A DNA stretch of 64,000 nucleotides from Camelus bactrianus. Lineage: Eukaryota > Chordata > Mammalia > Artiodactyla > Camelidae. How positions within the stretch are numbered: position 1 is the first letter of the stretch; the number at the start of each line of letters is the position of its first letter. The position numbers were made by a program, and so were the translations under genes. The stretch lies in assembly GCF_048773025.1 (NCBI RefSeq), contig NC_133554.1, positions 57,212,769 through 57,276,768 on the forward strand, written 5' to 3'. Of the stretch, positions 33,501-43,611 are shown in pieces. The notes below the pieces were generated by a model, which ran no database searches, was not told the DNA's origin, and saw only the letters and a program-made list of their open reading frames with translations.

Positions 33501-36500
33501 GCTGGCGGAAGGAAACCTTCAGAAAAGAGGGCCTGCGCTCCTGATAGCAGCACAGAATTAAAGCCGAAAAGCATCAAACGTGACAAAGGACACTGTGTGA
33601 TGCCGAGACCCACACCTCTCAGCGACAATGTCATGGTTACGAACATCCAAGCACAGCCACCTTCATGAAGAAAAGCTGCAGGAGGAGCAAGGGACAGTCG
33701 CCTGTCACGGGAGGCTGACTGTGCCCTTGTCTGCACAGAGCCTGAGGCGAGGAACAAGCAGGGACACGGGGGACGAGACGACGTGGCCCACAGCACGGAC
33801 GGACACGCGCCACCCACCCCCGCTGCACGTGCACGGGGACATCCGCACGCGGGCACCAGGTCACAAGGGAACAGCATCAAGTCCCAGAAGGGGGAATGTA
33901 AGAACCACCTCTGCTCACAGCGAGTTCAGCTGCAAACCACTAACAAAATCAACACAGAGGCCCTTCCACCTGCAGATTAGCGGAGTAACTCGGCTCCCTG
34001 GCGGGCTCACCACTCACACCCTGCTTTCTCATGTCCTCACGGACGGGGACACCCTCGGGCAAGTGTCCCACAAGCGTCCTCGCACCTGGCTCCCCTGACA
34101 CGACGCCCTTATCTTTCCACCGATGTCCGCCGGCGTCTACTCCTTCCCCCGACAGCCCCAAGCCCTTCTGGCCCAGCCTCCAGAGGGTCTGGCCTAGCAG
34201 CTTGGCCTGCAGTCAGGGCAGCGACTGTCCTGGGAGCTCCCAGGCGATTCTGTCCCGCAACCAGGGCAGACCCACGCAGCCACCTGCACAGCAGGGAGGT
34301 CACACCCTGACCATCTGCCCTGCATCTGAGGCTGCCCGTGGGCGGGGAACACAGGAGATGCCCCCTGGGCTGGCTTCCTCAGGGTCCCTTCACAACAGCA
34401 TTTACTATGAGACACTGTACATCCCGGCTGGTCATCTGTCTTCCCAGATTGCACTCTGGGCCCCTCCACTCAAGGCCTCCCGGAAGCAACAGCACCGACA
34501 GATGCAGTGAGTGGCCAGAAGGACGGTGCCCGGGAGGGGACCCAGGATGTGCCCGAGGGAGGGGGCTTCCGTCCCCCCAGGGCAGGAGAGAACGCGTGAC
34601 CGTGACCTCGACCATGCCAGGACCTCAGCTCAGAGGGAAACGACCCCAGGGAACCAGGGAGTCTCCTCAGGGTTTAATTACATGGGTCTCATCGGCGGAA
34701 ACAGAGGTCCCCCCGTCGCGGCTATGACTCAGCCAGCTCTCCTGAAGGGCCTCCCGGGGCGGCTGCCTGGGCTGTATTTCCAGAGCCCAGACAGCACTTC
34801 CTGCCCATTTTCTTTTGTCTGAACCCACAATCCCAGGAAGGACACAAAAACATTCTTGACGGGCGCTGTTCACAGAAGGGAACACCCAGCAGCAGACTGC
34901 AGTCTGCTCCCGCATCTGTCTGAGCGCTCAGACCTCGGCGGAGTGGAGCCTCAAAAATCACAGCCTCCCCGCCCTCGCGTTTCCCCGCCTGCCTTCAAGG
35001 TCTTCCACGAAGACACGGTAAGTCCTACTGCCCGCGACCTCGGTCCCAGAAGAACAAAGAGACTTTAAAGAGACGGGAAAAGTCCCCGTCAGAGCGGAAG
35101 GCCCTGGAGGAGATCCAGGAGAGCACTTCCCTCCATGAGCTGCTGGGACAGAGGGTCACCGGTGCCAGCCCCTGGGGTCGGGGGGAGGGAGAGACCCTCT
35201 CCCGGGAAGCAGGGCGACCCTCGTGGGGGCCTCCGCTCAGGGCCCCACGTGGACGGGGGGCCCGGGCCGGGCGAGGCCGTACTTGGCACAGCCGCTCAGG
35301 CAGGCCTTCTGCATGGCGTCGATGGTGTAGCGCAGGAACTCGTGGGCGTCCTCCTGGTTCCCGAAGCGGAAGTGCCGGGCGATCTCTGGGGGAGGAGGGG
35401 GAAAGGAGGACGCATCAGCCGGCGGGCAGGGAGGGGTACCTGCCTCCCCTGCACATCCCGCAGACCCTGGCTGACCCGAGGCTAAACGGCAAACCCCTCA
35501 GGCGAGGCGAGCGAGGAAAAGGAGCCCCGCATTCACCGCCTCAGACCCGGCCACCATTCCTGCATCTCTGCACTGAGACCAAAGGGCTTAAACCCTCCGC
35601 ACTGAACAGAAGCACAAATGCTGCCGGGCACAGGCACTGAGGACGGGAAACCTGCTGACTGATGAAGCCGGTTTCCCAGGAGCCAGTACAGACCACAGAG
35701 GATTACCCCACTGCAACTCACACAGGCCTCAACCCTGACCCGTCTGCAGGGGAGGGAGCAGCTCAGGGGTAGAGCGTGTGCCTAGCACGCACGAGGTCCT
35801 GGGTCCAATCCCCAGTGCTTCCATTAAAACCAAAAACCAAAAACAGCTTAAAAAAATCAGTTGTTCTCCAGATCGGGGTCACCACTGCCCTGCCACAAGT
35901 CCCCCAGGACCGGCTTTAGTCCACTCCGCCCTGTACGCTGAGTTATGGGGACGTGAAGCCTTAGGCTCCCCAGCTCCACCCCTCCCACCCCCCAGCACCC
36001 ACTCCCCAAAGCCACTCTTACTTCTCAGGTCCCGGATGAAGGACACGGGCTTGATGGCGTTGCCGCTGTTGGCGAAGGCTTGGATGATGTGGTTTTGCAT
36101 GACACACAGCATACAGAAGCTGCCCTGGTGACCTGTAGGCACAGATGAGGCGGTCACTTTAGAGCAGGTGGCGACCCGCACCTCCAGCACAGCGGAGGGG
36201 AGCCCGGGCCGGAAGGGCAGCCGCGGATGCGAGGGGCTGAGGGACGCCAGCGCGGCCTGAGCCTTGCCTGCCCGACGGCACCTGGGAACCGTTCCCTCCA
36301 CTGGCAGGCACTCACCGCGACCCAGCCCCAGCCCCACCAGTCTAAGTTTCAAAACGCAGCACAGAACAATGTTTTCTCTGATTTCCAAGTTGCATCACGT
36401 GGTCAACAGGCTCGACTGTTCAGGGCTTACTGACACCCCCTTAGCCCGCTCTTCAGCGTGGGAACCTCTGCTCTGCTGCTTCCACGAGACACCAGGACCC

Positions 36501-39500
36501 GGACAGCTCCGGGGAGACCCCAGGGCACGGGGTCTTTGGGGGCTCATGGGCTCCGTCTGGAGTATGGGCAGTGCCCCAAGCGACCCCAGATGACACCTAA
36601 ATGGCGGGGACGTGTTCACAAAGCCCAGCAGCTGCTGACGGAGCGCCCAGGCTGCAGCCCAGCACCCCAGCTGGGGATGAACTATTTGTGCCTTGCAGGT
36701 GGTAGGCCAGACAGTGCTGGGTTCCCGCCTCTCCTCACAAGTACGAACTCTTTAACACAGAGAAGTGTGGAGACTACACTCCACTGTAGCCGATTTTTAA
36801 GTCAAGTGCTGGTGTGATAGTTGAACTCCTCTCTCAACCTCTCAAACCCCGTTCTCCATGCCCTTCATCAGCAGTGGCCACTCTGCCCAGTTAGGCCACC
36901 ACGGCTCCCTTTCATGTATTTGCTGTACCGCACACATGGCTCTCACGAGGATGCACAGCGCCGCAGCAGCAAATTTAAGCTGACTTTTTATGACCTGTAA
37001 CGATCTGCTCTTTAATCCGCCCTCTAGACCACAGGGCTCCCTGCTCACGCACATGGACCCTTCCCTTTCCCTGCCGCCACAGACCGCTGCGGTGAAGGGT
37101 CCTGTCCCCGGCCCCTTGTGCGTGTGAACTTCTTGAAGGCACACACCTACGAGATAAAGTTTCCAGGCCCACGGGCAAGCGCATCTTTAGCGCTGCAAGA
37201 TGCTGTAGTCTCGTATACAGAGCACCACCTTCCCAAACAGGCCCAGCTTCTAACACAAAGTCCCCCACAAACCAATGATGCTCCCCCGAACACTGCTGAT
37301 ACGCAGCTACTCGGACCTGTCTCAAAGTAAGAAACCAAACAGCATGCAGCCCGTTCACCTCATGCACATAAAAACGCCAGTGTCTGCAAACAAAAAGGAA
37401 TACAACTTGGCAGATGCGGAGAAACTGGAACCCCCGTGTGCTGTCGGCGGTCATATAAAATGGGGCCGCCGCTGTGGAGAACACTATGGCAGTCCCTCAA
37501 AAAATTAAAAGTAGAGTTCCCATGTAATCCAGCAGTTCCTCCTCTGGGTAAACACCTAAAAGCACTGAAAGCAGAGTCTCAAAGAGATATTTGTACACCC
37601 AAATTCACAGCATTACTCTCAAGAGCTAAAATGCAGAAGCAACTCAAGTGGCCCATCGATAGATGAATGAATTCAAACGTGCTCTCTACATAAAATGGCA
37701 CATTATTCAGCCTTAAAAAAGAAAGGGCACCTGACACCTGCTACGACAAAGAGGCCCTCTGAGGCCCCGCGCTTGGTGAAGCCAGTCGCAGAAGGACACG
37801 CGCTGTGCAGCTGCACTCACACGAGGTCCTTGGAGGAGTCAGATTCGCAGACAGAAAGCGGGATGGACAGTCCCAAGGGTGGTGGGAGCGGGGCTAGCGT
37901 CTAATGGGCGCAGACTTCCAGGCTGAAGAAGTTCTAGAGATGCACGTGGCGATGGCCGCACAACAAGGCGAAGGTACGTAACGCTGCTGGGCTGGACGTT
38001 TAAGACGGCAAATTTTGTTACTTGCACTCACCGTGATACTAAGAAAAATTGTTTTTAAAAAATGCTGTTATTTACACAAAAATTTCTTCTTGGAGGGATA
38101 TTAAAAAAACTGTGCATGTGATTAATGCCTTTACATAAAGGGGAGGCTTTTATTTTTCATTTTAGAGTTCTCTCAACCCTTCTAACTGTACCCATTGGTT
38201 GCTTTTATTTTTCAAAGGGCAATAATTGCGGAGGGGGCTCAAATTTAGGCAAAACACTGACGTTACTTAAGATAACAAACACAACCCTCTAACAAATGTT
38301 AAACAGACACAATCTAATTCATGTTAAAATATTACTATAAAAATTATGTGGAAATTAAGCCTCTGATCATTACGTAAAACACTGAGACGTTTACCCTAAT
38401 AAATCACCACTCTTAAATAGGGCAGGTCAACAATTTCAGCCAGAAATACCTGACACAGGATTCCCCGAATCCCTGGAAATATGCGAGATTAACTTAAGCG
38501 GCACGTGGACACTTCCTTCAGGTAATTTAGAAAAACATGACATAAAAGTCTCATCCATGACTTCTAGGACATAGCTGATTAACCTTGGGGGCGACTGTAC
38601 TAAAGGACAGGGTTGAACCCAACCGGACACTTGACACACAGTGTTTATTTTCTAAATAGATCCTGGAGCAGAAGTGGTCCAGGCGACACAGCAGACCCTC
38701 GTCCCATCCAAGCGATATTCTCCTGGATGCTCGAGAATCTTCAAACAGCAAATTCAAGGGGGAAGAGGACAGCCTGGGCCACCTGGGGGTCACGTGGGGA
38801 CCTAGCAGGGTGCAGGGAAAAAAATACTGAAACTTCTCTGGATGTGTTTTACTCTAAAAAAGCTAAGGAATTACAGCTTACTGACACCTGAGTGACACAG
38901 AGCGACACTGGACCTCCCTGGGGTCGGCCTGTGACGCTCACAGGAAGGGGGCCACTCCCAACGCGTGCGTCTGCCCCCCAGACACTACAGTGCACGTGCA
39001 CCGGGTTATAAGGATTTACAGACGTTAACCTACTTTTAACTAAATGAACCCTCACAAAGTTGGGAACGGCTCAAAGATTCCTGCAGAGACGCCCAGGGAG
39101 CAAGGAAACAGCAGAGAGGACCTCACCGCCAACACCGCGAGACAAAAACAAAGAGAACCGAGTTGAATCTTCGTATGAGTTCACCCAAAACAACCTCAGC
39201 ATCACCAAGGAGCTTCACAACCAGCTTCATCTCAGAAGGAGGCGCTAGACCTGGATGCACTAACCTGGGCCGCCTCCTCTGCTTCTTGAACCCATTATAA
39301 TTACAAGACATGTAAGATACTGTTTTCCATCTAAAACTAAGGACACAAGTGAACTTATCTACAGAACAGAGAGAGACTCACAGACTTAGAGAACAACTTA
39401 CGGTTACCAGTGGGTCAGGTGAGTGGGAAGGAAACAATGGGAATTCGAAAACTGCACCTCTTGGGAGGGATGGAAATGTGAGCTGTCTTGCCTGTGGCGG

Positions 39501-41828
39501 TGGTTTCACGGGTGCACACATCTAGCAAAACTCATCAAATTGTGCATCTGAAATGTGTATAATTTACTGTACAGGAACCACACCACAATAAAGGTGTTAA
39601 AAAAAAAAAAGAAAAGAGAAAAAAAGTTAAAAAAAAAAAGATACTGGTTTCCACAGCACGGCCTTCTTTCACTCTTTTCTGCTTTTTTCTTTCCTTTATT
39701 CTTTTTTTTTAAATAATATTCCTGAACATATGATACAATCCCAGACTTTGATCACAACCATGTTCCCGCCTCTGGTTCTACCGATTTCTAATTATTTACC
39801 AACTTTCAAAAGTCTTTGTTTTCTTTTCTTAAGTTTTATCACATATAGCTACACTGAAATACCAAACTGTCTTGTCTGTCCTTCAGCTCTGTAGGGAGGA
39901 ATCCATGCTGTCTGCAGCCATCCAGGCCTTTCTCGCTCACTCCACGCTGTCATTCAGACTCTCCCTCCCGCCGCATGCTGCTCTACCACGTGCCTACGAA
40001 ATTCGGGTATCCGTCCCGTTGACGGGCACCTAGGTTCAGTTTTCTGCTGCAGACGCTGTCACACAGGTGTCCCGGTACACGAGCAGCAGAGCTTTTCTGC
40101 AGAAGAACTGCTGGGTACAGATCACAAGAAAGATAACGCCAGGCTGTCTTCCAGGGTGGCCGTGCTGACTCAGGCCTGGAGGTCACGAAGAACCTTGCTG
40201 CCTTCCATTCCCTCCGACCTTTGGTCTGGGCAGACTTTGGAGTCATCATTGGTTACAAAGGTGGAGGGTGGTTCTGATGCGTCTCCCAGTTACTAGGTGA
40301 CTGGCGACCGCCGCCTCAGCTTCCTGACTGTGAGGGTCGTCTTCCACAAAGTGCCTGCTCCTCCCATGTATCTGTTCGATACCTGGCTGCCTTTTCCTTG
40401 TGGATCTGTGGTTCTTTATATATTCTTGATGTCAGTCCTTTGTTGTTTGTGCCCCAGGTTTCATCTCCCCATTTGTAGTTCCCTGTTTGTCTTTTGTTTT
40501 TTCATGAACAGAAGTTCTTAATTTTCATGCAGCTGAATTTATCCATCTTTTTCTTTTGTGGTTTGTGCCTTCCGAGTCTCATTCAAGACATCTCCCAACC
40601 CAGGGTCAGAAAGATATTTTCTCATGTTTGTCATAAAAGCATGGTTTTTACTCCTGATACTAAGTTTTAACCCATTTTCTGGTGTGAGTATGCTGTGACA
40701 TGGGTAGGCTATCTCATTTTTTCCATATGTAAGTCCTACAGATTTCTCCCCCAAGTTCCATTTATTTAAAATAGGAGACACATGTATACATGAAAAACTG
40801 ATATGAAATGCCACGCTTTCATGTGTGCACGGCCCGCCCCGCCCCGCCGCGCTCACACTCACAGCCGCGCGTGTGCTCCCTGGAGAGCAGGTAGTTGGCC
40901 AGGGGTGGCGTGTAGGTCAAGCACTGCACCGTCGAGTTGAGGAAGCAGGTGTTCCCGAGGTTGTGCAGCCCCGCGCCCACGCGGTACACGCGCCCCCAGC
41001 GCAGCGACAGCCGCTCCCCGGGGAAGAGCACCTTCTGCGGGGCGGGGACGCCATCGCTGCCGCTCTCGGAAGCGTGCTCGCCGCCTGGGGGAGACAGGGA
41101 CAGGGGGGGAGGTCAGGACGCCGCAGGTCCACGCACACTCGGCGCGCACTGGCTCAGGCGTGGCCTCCGAGGGTAACTGAGGTCCCACTGCGGAAGTTCT
41201 AGAAAGCCTGTCCGTGGTTCTTCCTGACTGCCTGGGTCGAGAACTCAGGGACCCTGTGTCAGAGGACAAGGTTCCGAGACAGAGCAGCTGGAGGAACCTG
41301 GCCCCTGCGCTCAACTCACCCCTTCCTCCTCCTCGTTTCCCAGCCCAGCTCTCAAGCCTCTTAACACACAGGCGCCTAAGAGCCTCTAAGGACACAGAGC
41401 TCTTCCTTAACACCCCCTCCTGTAGCATCACTTCTGTACCTAAAACCTACGGACCCAGCCAGCATTCACAGCTGACCACACTCTGGTTTTGTTCCTACTC
41501 ATCAGTCAACGTCTCGTCCGTCCACTTGCTCAGCACGCAGGGAGGCCCTTTCTCCAGCGCACGAAGCGTCTGTACCCTGTCTCCTGGCCGGCGGGTCATC
41601 CCCACTCCTGTGGCAGGCGGCCCCCTCGGTCCTGGGATTCAGCAGCACATATTTGCTCTTCAGGGACTCCAGCTGGTAGGAGAAACTCTTGCTGGCCGGC
41701 TCGAACTCAAGCTTCTGCAGAAGGACCTTCTTGGCAGAGGAGGCCAGAAGCTTCCCCAGCTCCCCCTCGTCAGCCGAGTCCTTGCGGCCAGGCTTCAGGG
41801 CCTCCTTCAACTTGTCGACAATGGGCAT
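15370..41828 (-). CDS. USP36: USP36, ubiquitin carboxyl-terminal hydrolase 36 (18 coding exons, complete)
   Basis: USP36 is a nucleolar cysteine deubiquitinase that stabilises ribosome-biogenesis factors (for example fibrillarin, nucleophosmin, Pol I subunits) and MYC, and has a reported SUMO-ligase activity (family knowledge). Eighteen exons on the minus strand splice in phase (253, 222, 111, 103, 68, 71, 83, 112, 141, 101, 139, 678, 131, 588, 161, 102, 116 and 132 coding nt) to 1103 residues; human is about 1121-1123. The USP domain (about 120-423) keeps the Cys box [12 protein letters not shown] (C131), His box [10 protein letters not shown] (H382) and NDS (D399), plus zinc-type pairs C255/C258 and C302/C305. 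Numbering through this domain equals human. The tail (about 424-1103) is low-complexity, Ser/Pro-rich and more diverged, with basic clusters ([20 protein letters not shown]) that fit nucleolar targeting. The end [17 protein letters not shown] is highly conserved. No stop or frameshift is seen. Confidence 0.97.
15849..15964 (-). CDS. USP36: USP36 exon 18
   Basis: Encodes [18 protein letters not shown] followed by a segment ending WDEEFDRGK, matching the conserved human segment [24 protein letters not shown]. Acceptor TTTTGCAG, donor AAG|GTGTGG, ends in phase 0. The intron to exon 19 (15502-15848) holds nothing recognisable. Confidence 0.96.
16668..16769 (-). CDS. USP36: USP36 exon 17
   Basis: Encodes [17 protein letters not shown] then [17 protein letters not shown], matching human [19 protein letters not shown].. 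and ..[11 protein letters not shown]. Acceptor ATTGCAG, donor G|GTACTG. Flanking introns (15965-16667 and 16770-17976) show no supported repeat or gene. Confidence 0.95.
17977..18137 (-). CDS. USP36: USP36 exon 16 (lysine-rich nucleolar-targeting segment)
   Basis: Encodes [16 protein letters not shown], the basic block [13 protein letters not shown], and an acidic/Gly tail that includes [13 protein letters not shown]. The lysine block is conserved with human ([13 protein letters not shown]); the flanks are diverged. Donor G|GTGTGT. Lysine runs of this kind act as nucleolar localisation signals in the family. Confidence 0.93.
18565..19152 (-). CDS. USP36: USP36 exon 15 (large low-complexity tail exon)
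   Basis: A 588-nt exon in phase with its neighbours. It begins (R)[18 protein letters not shown], continues through [20 protein letters not shown] and [17 protein letters not shown], then the Arg/Lys block [15 protein letters not shown], and ends [12 protein letters not shown]. Order and motifs follow human (RAVSPAPQSSSRL.., HQLPEASEPPRS.., GCVTDGH..). Acceptor CCTGCAG, donor GG|GTAAGA. The Ser/Pro-rich part is poorly conserved, as expected for a disordered tail. Confidence 0.93.
19575..19790. repeat. Two abutting MIR fragments
   Basis: Text near 19575-19640 fits MIR in reverse ('agatcacacagcaggacgag'). Text near 19660-19790 fits MIR forward ('tctcgccagctacgtcaact', 'tttcctcatctgtgagtgag'). 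Both are old and diverged. Confidence 0.55.
20130..20205. repeat. CT/CCTT-rich pyrimidine tract
   Basis: About 75 bases almost purely C and T on plus, with CCTT, CTCC and TTCC repeats, in USP36 intron 14. It is purine-rich on the sense strand. Confidence 0.9.
20790..20920 (-). CDS. USP36: USP36 exon 14
   Basis: Encodes [20 protein letters not shown], then [20 protein letters not shown], then SATR across the junction. Human reads [20 protein letters not shown] and [20 protein letters not shown]. The acceptor is AACTACAG and the donor AG|GTGAGC. Its frame is closed quickly on both sides, so it is recognised by protein similarity. Confidence 0.92.
20955..21155. repeat. Purine-rich tract upstream of USP36 exon 14
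   Basis: Around 200 bases with strong A/G bias on plus, mostly GA, AAAG and GGAA motifs. On the sense strand this is a very long C/T-rich tract ending about 35-50 nt before the exon 14 acceptor at 20921. Confidence 0.85.
21505..22182 (-). CDS. USP36: USP36 exon 13 (largest coding exon)
   Basis: A 678-nt exon, phase 0 at both ends. It starts [20 protein letters not shown] and ends [17 protein letters not shown]. The first 60 residues follow human closely (EEIGVPISRNG.., [17 protein letters not shown]). The middle is Ala/Gly/Pro-enriched and very GC-rich compared with the human Ser-rich sequence. Acceptor CTCCCTTAG, donor AAG|GTGGGT. Confidence 0.95.
23827..23962 (+). mobile_element. Vic-1-like SINE with perfect 12-bp target-site duplication
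   Basis: Head 'ggtgtagctcaggggtagag', B box 'gggttcaatccccaggg', then an A-rich tail with CAAA repeats. It is flanked by AAAAACAAAGGA at 23815-23826 and 23963-23974. The perfect duplication suggests a fairly young insertion in USP36 intron 12. Confidence 0.92.
24383..24521 (-). CDS. USP36: USP36 exon 12
   Basis: Encodes (R)[19 protein letters not shown] followed by [18 protein letters not shown] and AASSPLAGK, matching human RIPGSKKSPEGLISRTGSSS.. and ..SSPLTGK. It is the first exon after the catalytic domain. Acceptor TTCAACAG, donor AAG|GTGCTT. Confidence 0.94.
25306..25406 (-). CDS. USP36: USP36 exon 11 (end of USP domain)
   Basis: Encodes [20 protein letters not shown] then [14 protein letters not shown]. 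It carries the third catalytic residue (D399 in MNDS) and the conserved QQAYVLFY strand of the USP fold. Acceptor TGCTTCAG, donor CG|GTAACT. Confidence 0.97.
25958..26098 (-). CDS. USP36: USP36 exon 10 (His box)
   Basis: Encodes [20 protein letters not shown], then [20 protein letters not shown] and HYYCYVK. It contains the catalytic His (H382, in AGHYYCYV). Acceptor CCCACAG, donor AAG|GTCAGC, phase 0 both ends. Confidence 0.97.
26255..26575 (+). mobile_element. L1 3' UTR remnant (5'-truncated)
   Basis: Follows the cetartiodactyl L1 3' UTR: 'gcgtgtatctgcaaacaccg', 'ccgtaagtttgttttctatg', 'gtaagtctgtttc', 'aatagccttcaatgaaaaag', 'aactggactatacttcaatt' and a final A run. Located in USP36 intron 9. 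Confidence 0.8.
27345..27430 (-). repeat. MIR fragment
   Basis: Reverse-strand MIR text: 'gtgaggaaactgaggctcag' followed by 'ccacacagctaggctcct'. Located in USP36 intron 9. Confidence 0.6.
27648..27785 (+). mobile_element. MER5-like hAT-Charlie remnant
   Basis: Shows 'cagtggttcttgagcttgac', 'caaaaatgcagactcctggg' and 'ggaatctgtattttttaaaa', the motif order of MER5-type elements. It ends about 35 bp from the exon 9 donor side. Confidence 0.65.
27822..27933 (-). CDS. USP36: USP36 exon 9
   Basis: Encodes (K)[19 protein letters not shown] followed by [18 protein letters not shown], almost identical to human. It supplies C305 of the second zinc-type pair and the conserved LKRF motif of USPs. Acceptor CTCGCAG, donor AAG|GTGGGT. 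Intron 9 to the left (26099-27821) carries an L1 tail, a MIR piece and a MER5-like element. Confidence 0.95.
28560..28730 (+). repeat. MIR SINE
   Basis: Text 'gtctgtgcctcagttttccc', 'gggaaatgggggcaataaca' and 'gtagtaagtgccatgtgatg' fits forward MIR. In USP36 intron 8. Confidence 0.7.
28919..29001 (-). CDS. USP36: USP36 exon 8
   Basis: Encodes [20 protein letters not shown] then ENAYMCA(K); human has [20 protein letters not shown]. It contains C302. Acceptor CTTCTCAG, donor AA|GTAAGT. Confidence 0.97.
29553..29623 (-). CDS. USP36: USP36 exon 7
   Basis: Encodes (V)[19 protein letters not shown] then LEIR, with the first zinc-type pair C255/C258. Acceptor CCCGCAG. The donor GG|GTATAG is weak beyond the GT. 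Confidence 0.96.
29970..30085 (-). mobile_element. Vic-1-like SINE
   Basis: Reverse complement of the Vic-1 head: 'ctggggattgaactcaggac' (B box) and 'ctctaccgctgagctctgcc' (A box), with its tail as a T-rich stretch on the left. It sits in USP36 intron 6 close to exon 6. Confidence 0.88.
30133..30200 (-). CDS. USP36: USP36 exon 6
   Basis: Encodes (K)[17 protein letters not shown] then YLRSR, identical to the human segment as recalled. Acceptor TTCTCCAG, donor G|GTAAGT. A minus-oriented Vic-1 SINE lies 50-160 bp downstream in intron 6. Confidence 0.96.
30201..35282 (-). other. USP36: USP36 intron 5: content
   Basis: A 5.1-kb intron without any exon I can support. The frames in it lack protein signatures. 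There is a purine-rich stretch around 32100-32240 on plus and a weak L2-like segment near 34380-34500. I see nothing else recognisable. Confidence 0.7.
35283..35385 (-). CDS. USP36: USP36 exon 5
   Basis: Encodes (K)[19 protein letters not shown] then [14 protein letters not shown](K), with the conserved QEDAHEF motif of the USP fold. Acceptor TCCCCAG, donor AA|GTACGG. No open frame longer than the exon exists here, so it is identified by protein match. Confidence 0.97.
35755..35855 (+). mobile_element. Vic-1-like SINE
   Basis: 'gagcagctcaggggtagagc' (A box), 'gtcctgggtccaatccccag' (B box with one change) and a short CCAAAA/A-rich tail. In USP36 intron 4. Confidence 0.88.
36022..36132 (-). 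CDS. USP36: USP36 exon 4
   Basis: Encodes (C)[17 protein letters not shown] then [19 protein letters not shown], one conservative change from human in the first part (IV to II). Acceptor CCTACAG, donor A|GTAAGA. Intron 4 (35386-36021) carries a plus-oriented Vic-1 SINE. Confidence 0.97.
37400..38035 (+). mobile_element. L1 remnant (3' ORF2 to 3' UTR)
   Basis: Contains 'ctgtggagaacactatggca', 'ccatgtaatccagcagttcc', 'tactctcaagagctaaaatg', 'catcgatagatgaatgaatt' and 'cattattcagccttaaaaaa', in the order of the distal L1 ORF2 and 3' UTR. Diverged and non-coding. Confidence 0.8.
39285..39612 (+). mobile_element. L1 3' UTR remnant with A tail
   Basis: Motifs 'gagagactcacagacttaga', 'acttacggttaccagtgggt', 'aaactcatcaaattgtgcat' and 'caataaaggtgtt' followed by A runs fit an L1 3' end in the plus direction. 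Confidence 0.75.
39700..40800 (-). mobile_element. L1 ORF2 remnant, antisense
   Basis: Antisense L1 text: 'gaagaactgctgggtacaga', 'ggttctttatatattcttga', 'gaacagaagttcttaatttt' and 'actaagttttaacccatttt'. It lies head to head with the plus-oriented L1 on its left. Boundaries are approximate. Confidence 0.7.
40863..41084 (-). CDS. USP36: USP36 exon 3 (Cys box)
   Basis: Encodes (G)[19 protein letters not shown], then [20 protein letters not shown] and [20 protein letters not shown], then [14 protein letters not shown](C). It contains the catalytic nucleophile C131. Acceptor CCCCCAG, donor T|GTGAGT. Intron 2 (41085-41575) shows nothing recognisable. Confidence 0.97.
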
Positions 41829-41837
41829 GGTGCATCA
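41576..41837 (-). CDS. USP36: USP36 exon 2 (start codon exon)
   Basis: The ATG at 41828 is preceded by nine 5' UTR bases after the acceptor TTCCCACAG. It encodes [20 protein letters not shown], then [20 protein letters not shown], then a segment ending DDPPARRQ(G). The start matches human [17 protein letters not shown] exactly. Donor G|GTACAG. Confidence 0.97.
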
Positions 41838-43611
41838 CTGTGGGAACAGAAGGAACAGAGTGACAGGTGGCCGGTGCCGGGAACAGGGCATCCTCTCCCT
41901 GACAGCTCCCTCTGGGTCCTTACAGATGCAGTCCACCACAAAAGTGTCTCTGGGTCAGCTGCCACCCCTACAAAGGAAGGGTAACACATGGAGACGGTAC
42001 TGCTCCCTGGGACCGAGCAGCATCCCTGCCCACCCTCTCAAACAGACAAGTGCCTCTAAGCAGGCAGAAGCTGCATTAAGGAGGCCAGACCCTCGCAGCA
42101 GCGGCGTCTCTTCGACAGATGTCACCAAGTGACCCCGGACACCACACTTGGTGTGATTTCCTTCTAGAGGCTACCAAGTGGTCCTAACACCTGCTCAAAA
42201 TCAGGGAAACACTAATCCTCGCGAGACACTCGGGTCGCACACACAAATCCACTTAAAGGAATCTGCGTGGCGCATGAGGTAAGGACACTTCTCTGTTCAC
42301 ACCCACATTCAAAACGAAGGCCACAGCCCTCACGTGGCCTCTGACCACGTGAAATGAACCTGGTCCAAACTGAGATGTGCTGAGACTGTAAAACACACAT
42401 GGGATTCTGAAGACTCAGTTTGAGTACATAAAATGCCTCAGTAATTTTAAGACTGCTTACATGCCGAAATGGTAATATTCACACGTACTGGGTTAAATGA
42501 AATATATTATGAAAATTAATCTCACTTGCTTCTTTTTATTTTTAATGTGGCTGCTGTAAGACTAAATTATACTTGTAGCTTGTGCTATTGGATGGTGCTT
42601 GTACAGATTATTATTTTTTTTAAGTGAGGGAGGAGAGAAAAGACAGCAACAGGACTAGAACAGTAGTCACAAGTCACCTAAACTGAAGCAAACGGGCGGG
42701 TTGGGGCAGGTGGGGGGCGTGGCGGCAGCTCCAGCCTCTGGAACGTGGCAGGTCTGGGTAATTCCATCACCAATTAGCTATAAACTCCAAGGACAATGAC
42801 AGTGACTGCTGGAGACCATTCCTTATGAAATAGGAACAAACAGCATCAAAGGTGGCTGTGGGTTAACAGGAAGACAGGCACCGGGTGAGTGCTGAGTGCT
42901 GCCTGCGGAAGAGTCACTGAGTGAGAGACCTGACACCAGGGGGGCCCCGGTGCAGAAACTGTAGCAAACCGGAAACCCCCAGCACCTCTGACTGCAGCAA
43001 CTGTATCTACTTCTCTTCCCCACCCACAAGCTCTCAACTCGACCATCCAGCCAAAGCTCAAGGACCATCTGAGCCACATTAGAAAACTACGTTCCTGAAA
43101 CAGCTCACTCCCATCAGAAAAATGGAGACTCCCTCAGGGATGCGGTCTCTGGCCTGACCCGGTTCGTCAGGTGCACCCAAAACTCTGCTCAAGTGGAAGG
43201 ACCACCCCCAGCACCTCTTATTAAACCATCCAAACTTATGGTTAGGGGGCATCTAATTCTGTACGTGGATCAAATTTTTCTACAAAAACTTCTGTAAAGA
43301 ATAGACATGTAAAAAACTTACTTTTAAGAAAGCAAGCACAAGTTCTTTGACATGAAAAAAATAAAGAACATTTCCCAAGGGGGATCACCTAAGAGTTCTC
43401 ACCAACCGAACAATGGCTGCTGGGCCACCTGCGGGTACCTCGAGGGAAGGAAGACGCACAGCAGCCTGTGTGGGCTTACCTGGGGTGTCTGAACTTGGGC
43501 GAGCCGTTCCTGCAGCATGGGGTCAGGTCCCTGGCCAGACTGGGCAGGTGGGGTGCCAGACCCTCAAATTCCCGTGCTCCCCAGGTTTGGCCCGTTAAAT
43601 TGCCAAAACCA

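Larger units (their letters stand above)
36133..40862 (-). other. USP36: USP36 intron 3: content
   Basis: A 4.7-kb intron occupied largely by L1 remnants (37400-38035 plus, 39285-39612 plus, about 39700-40800 minus), with an AT-rich unique stretch at 38040-38430. No exon or gene is supported. Confidence 0.75.

Noticed and set aside
39983-40249. Minus-strand open frame of 88 codons
   Set aside because: It lies in an antisense, degraded L1 segment.
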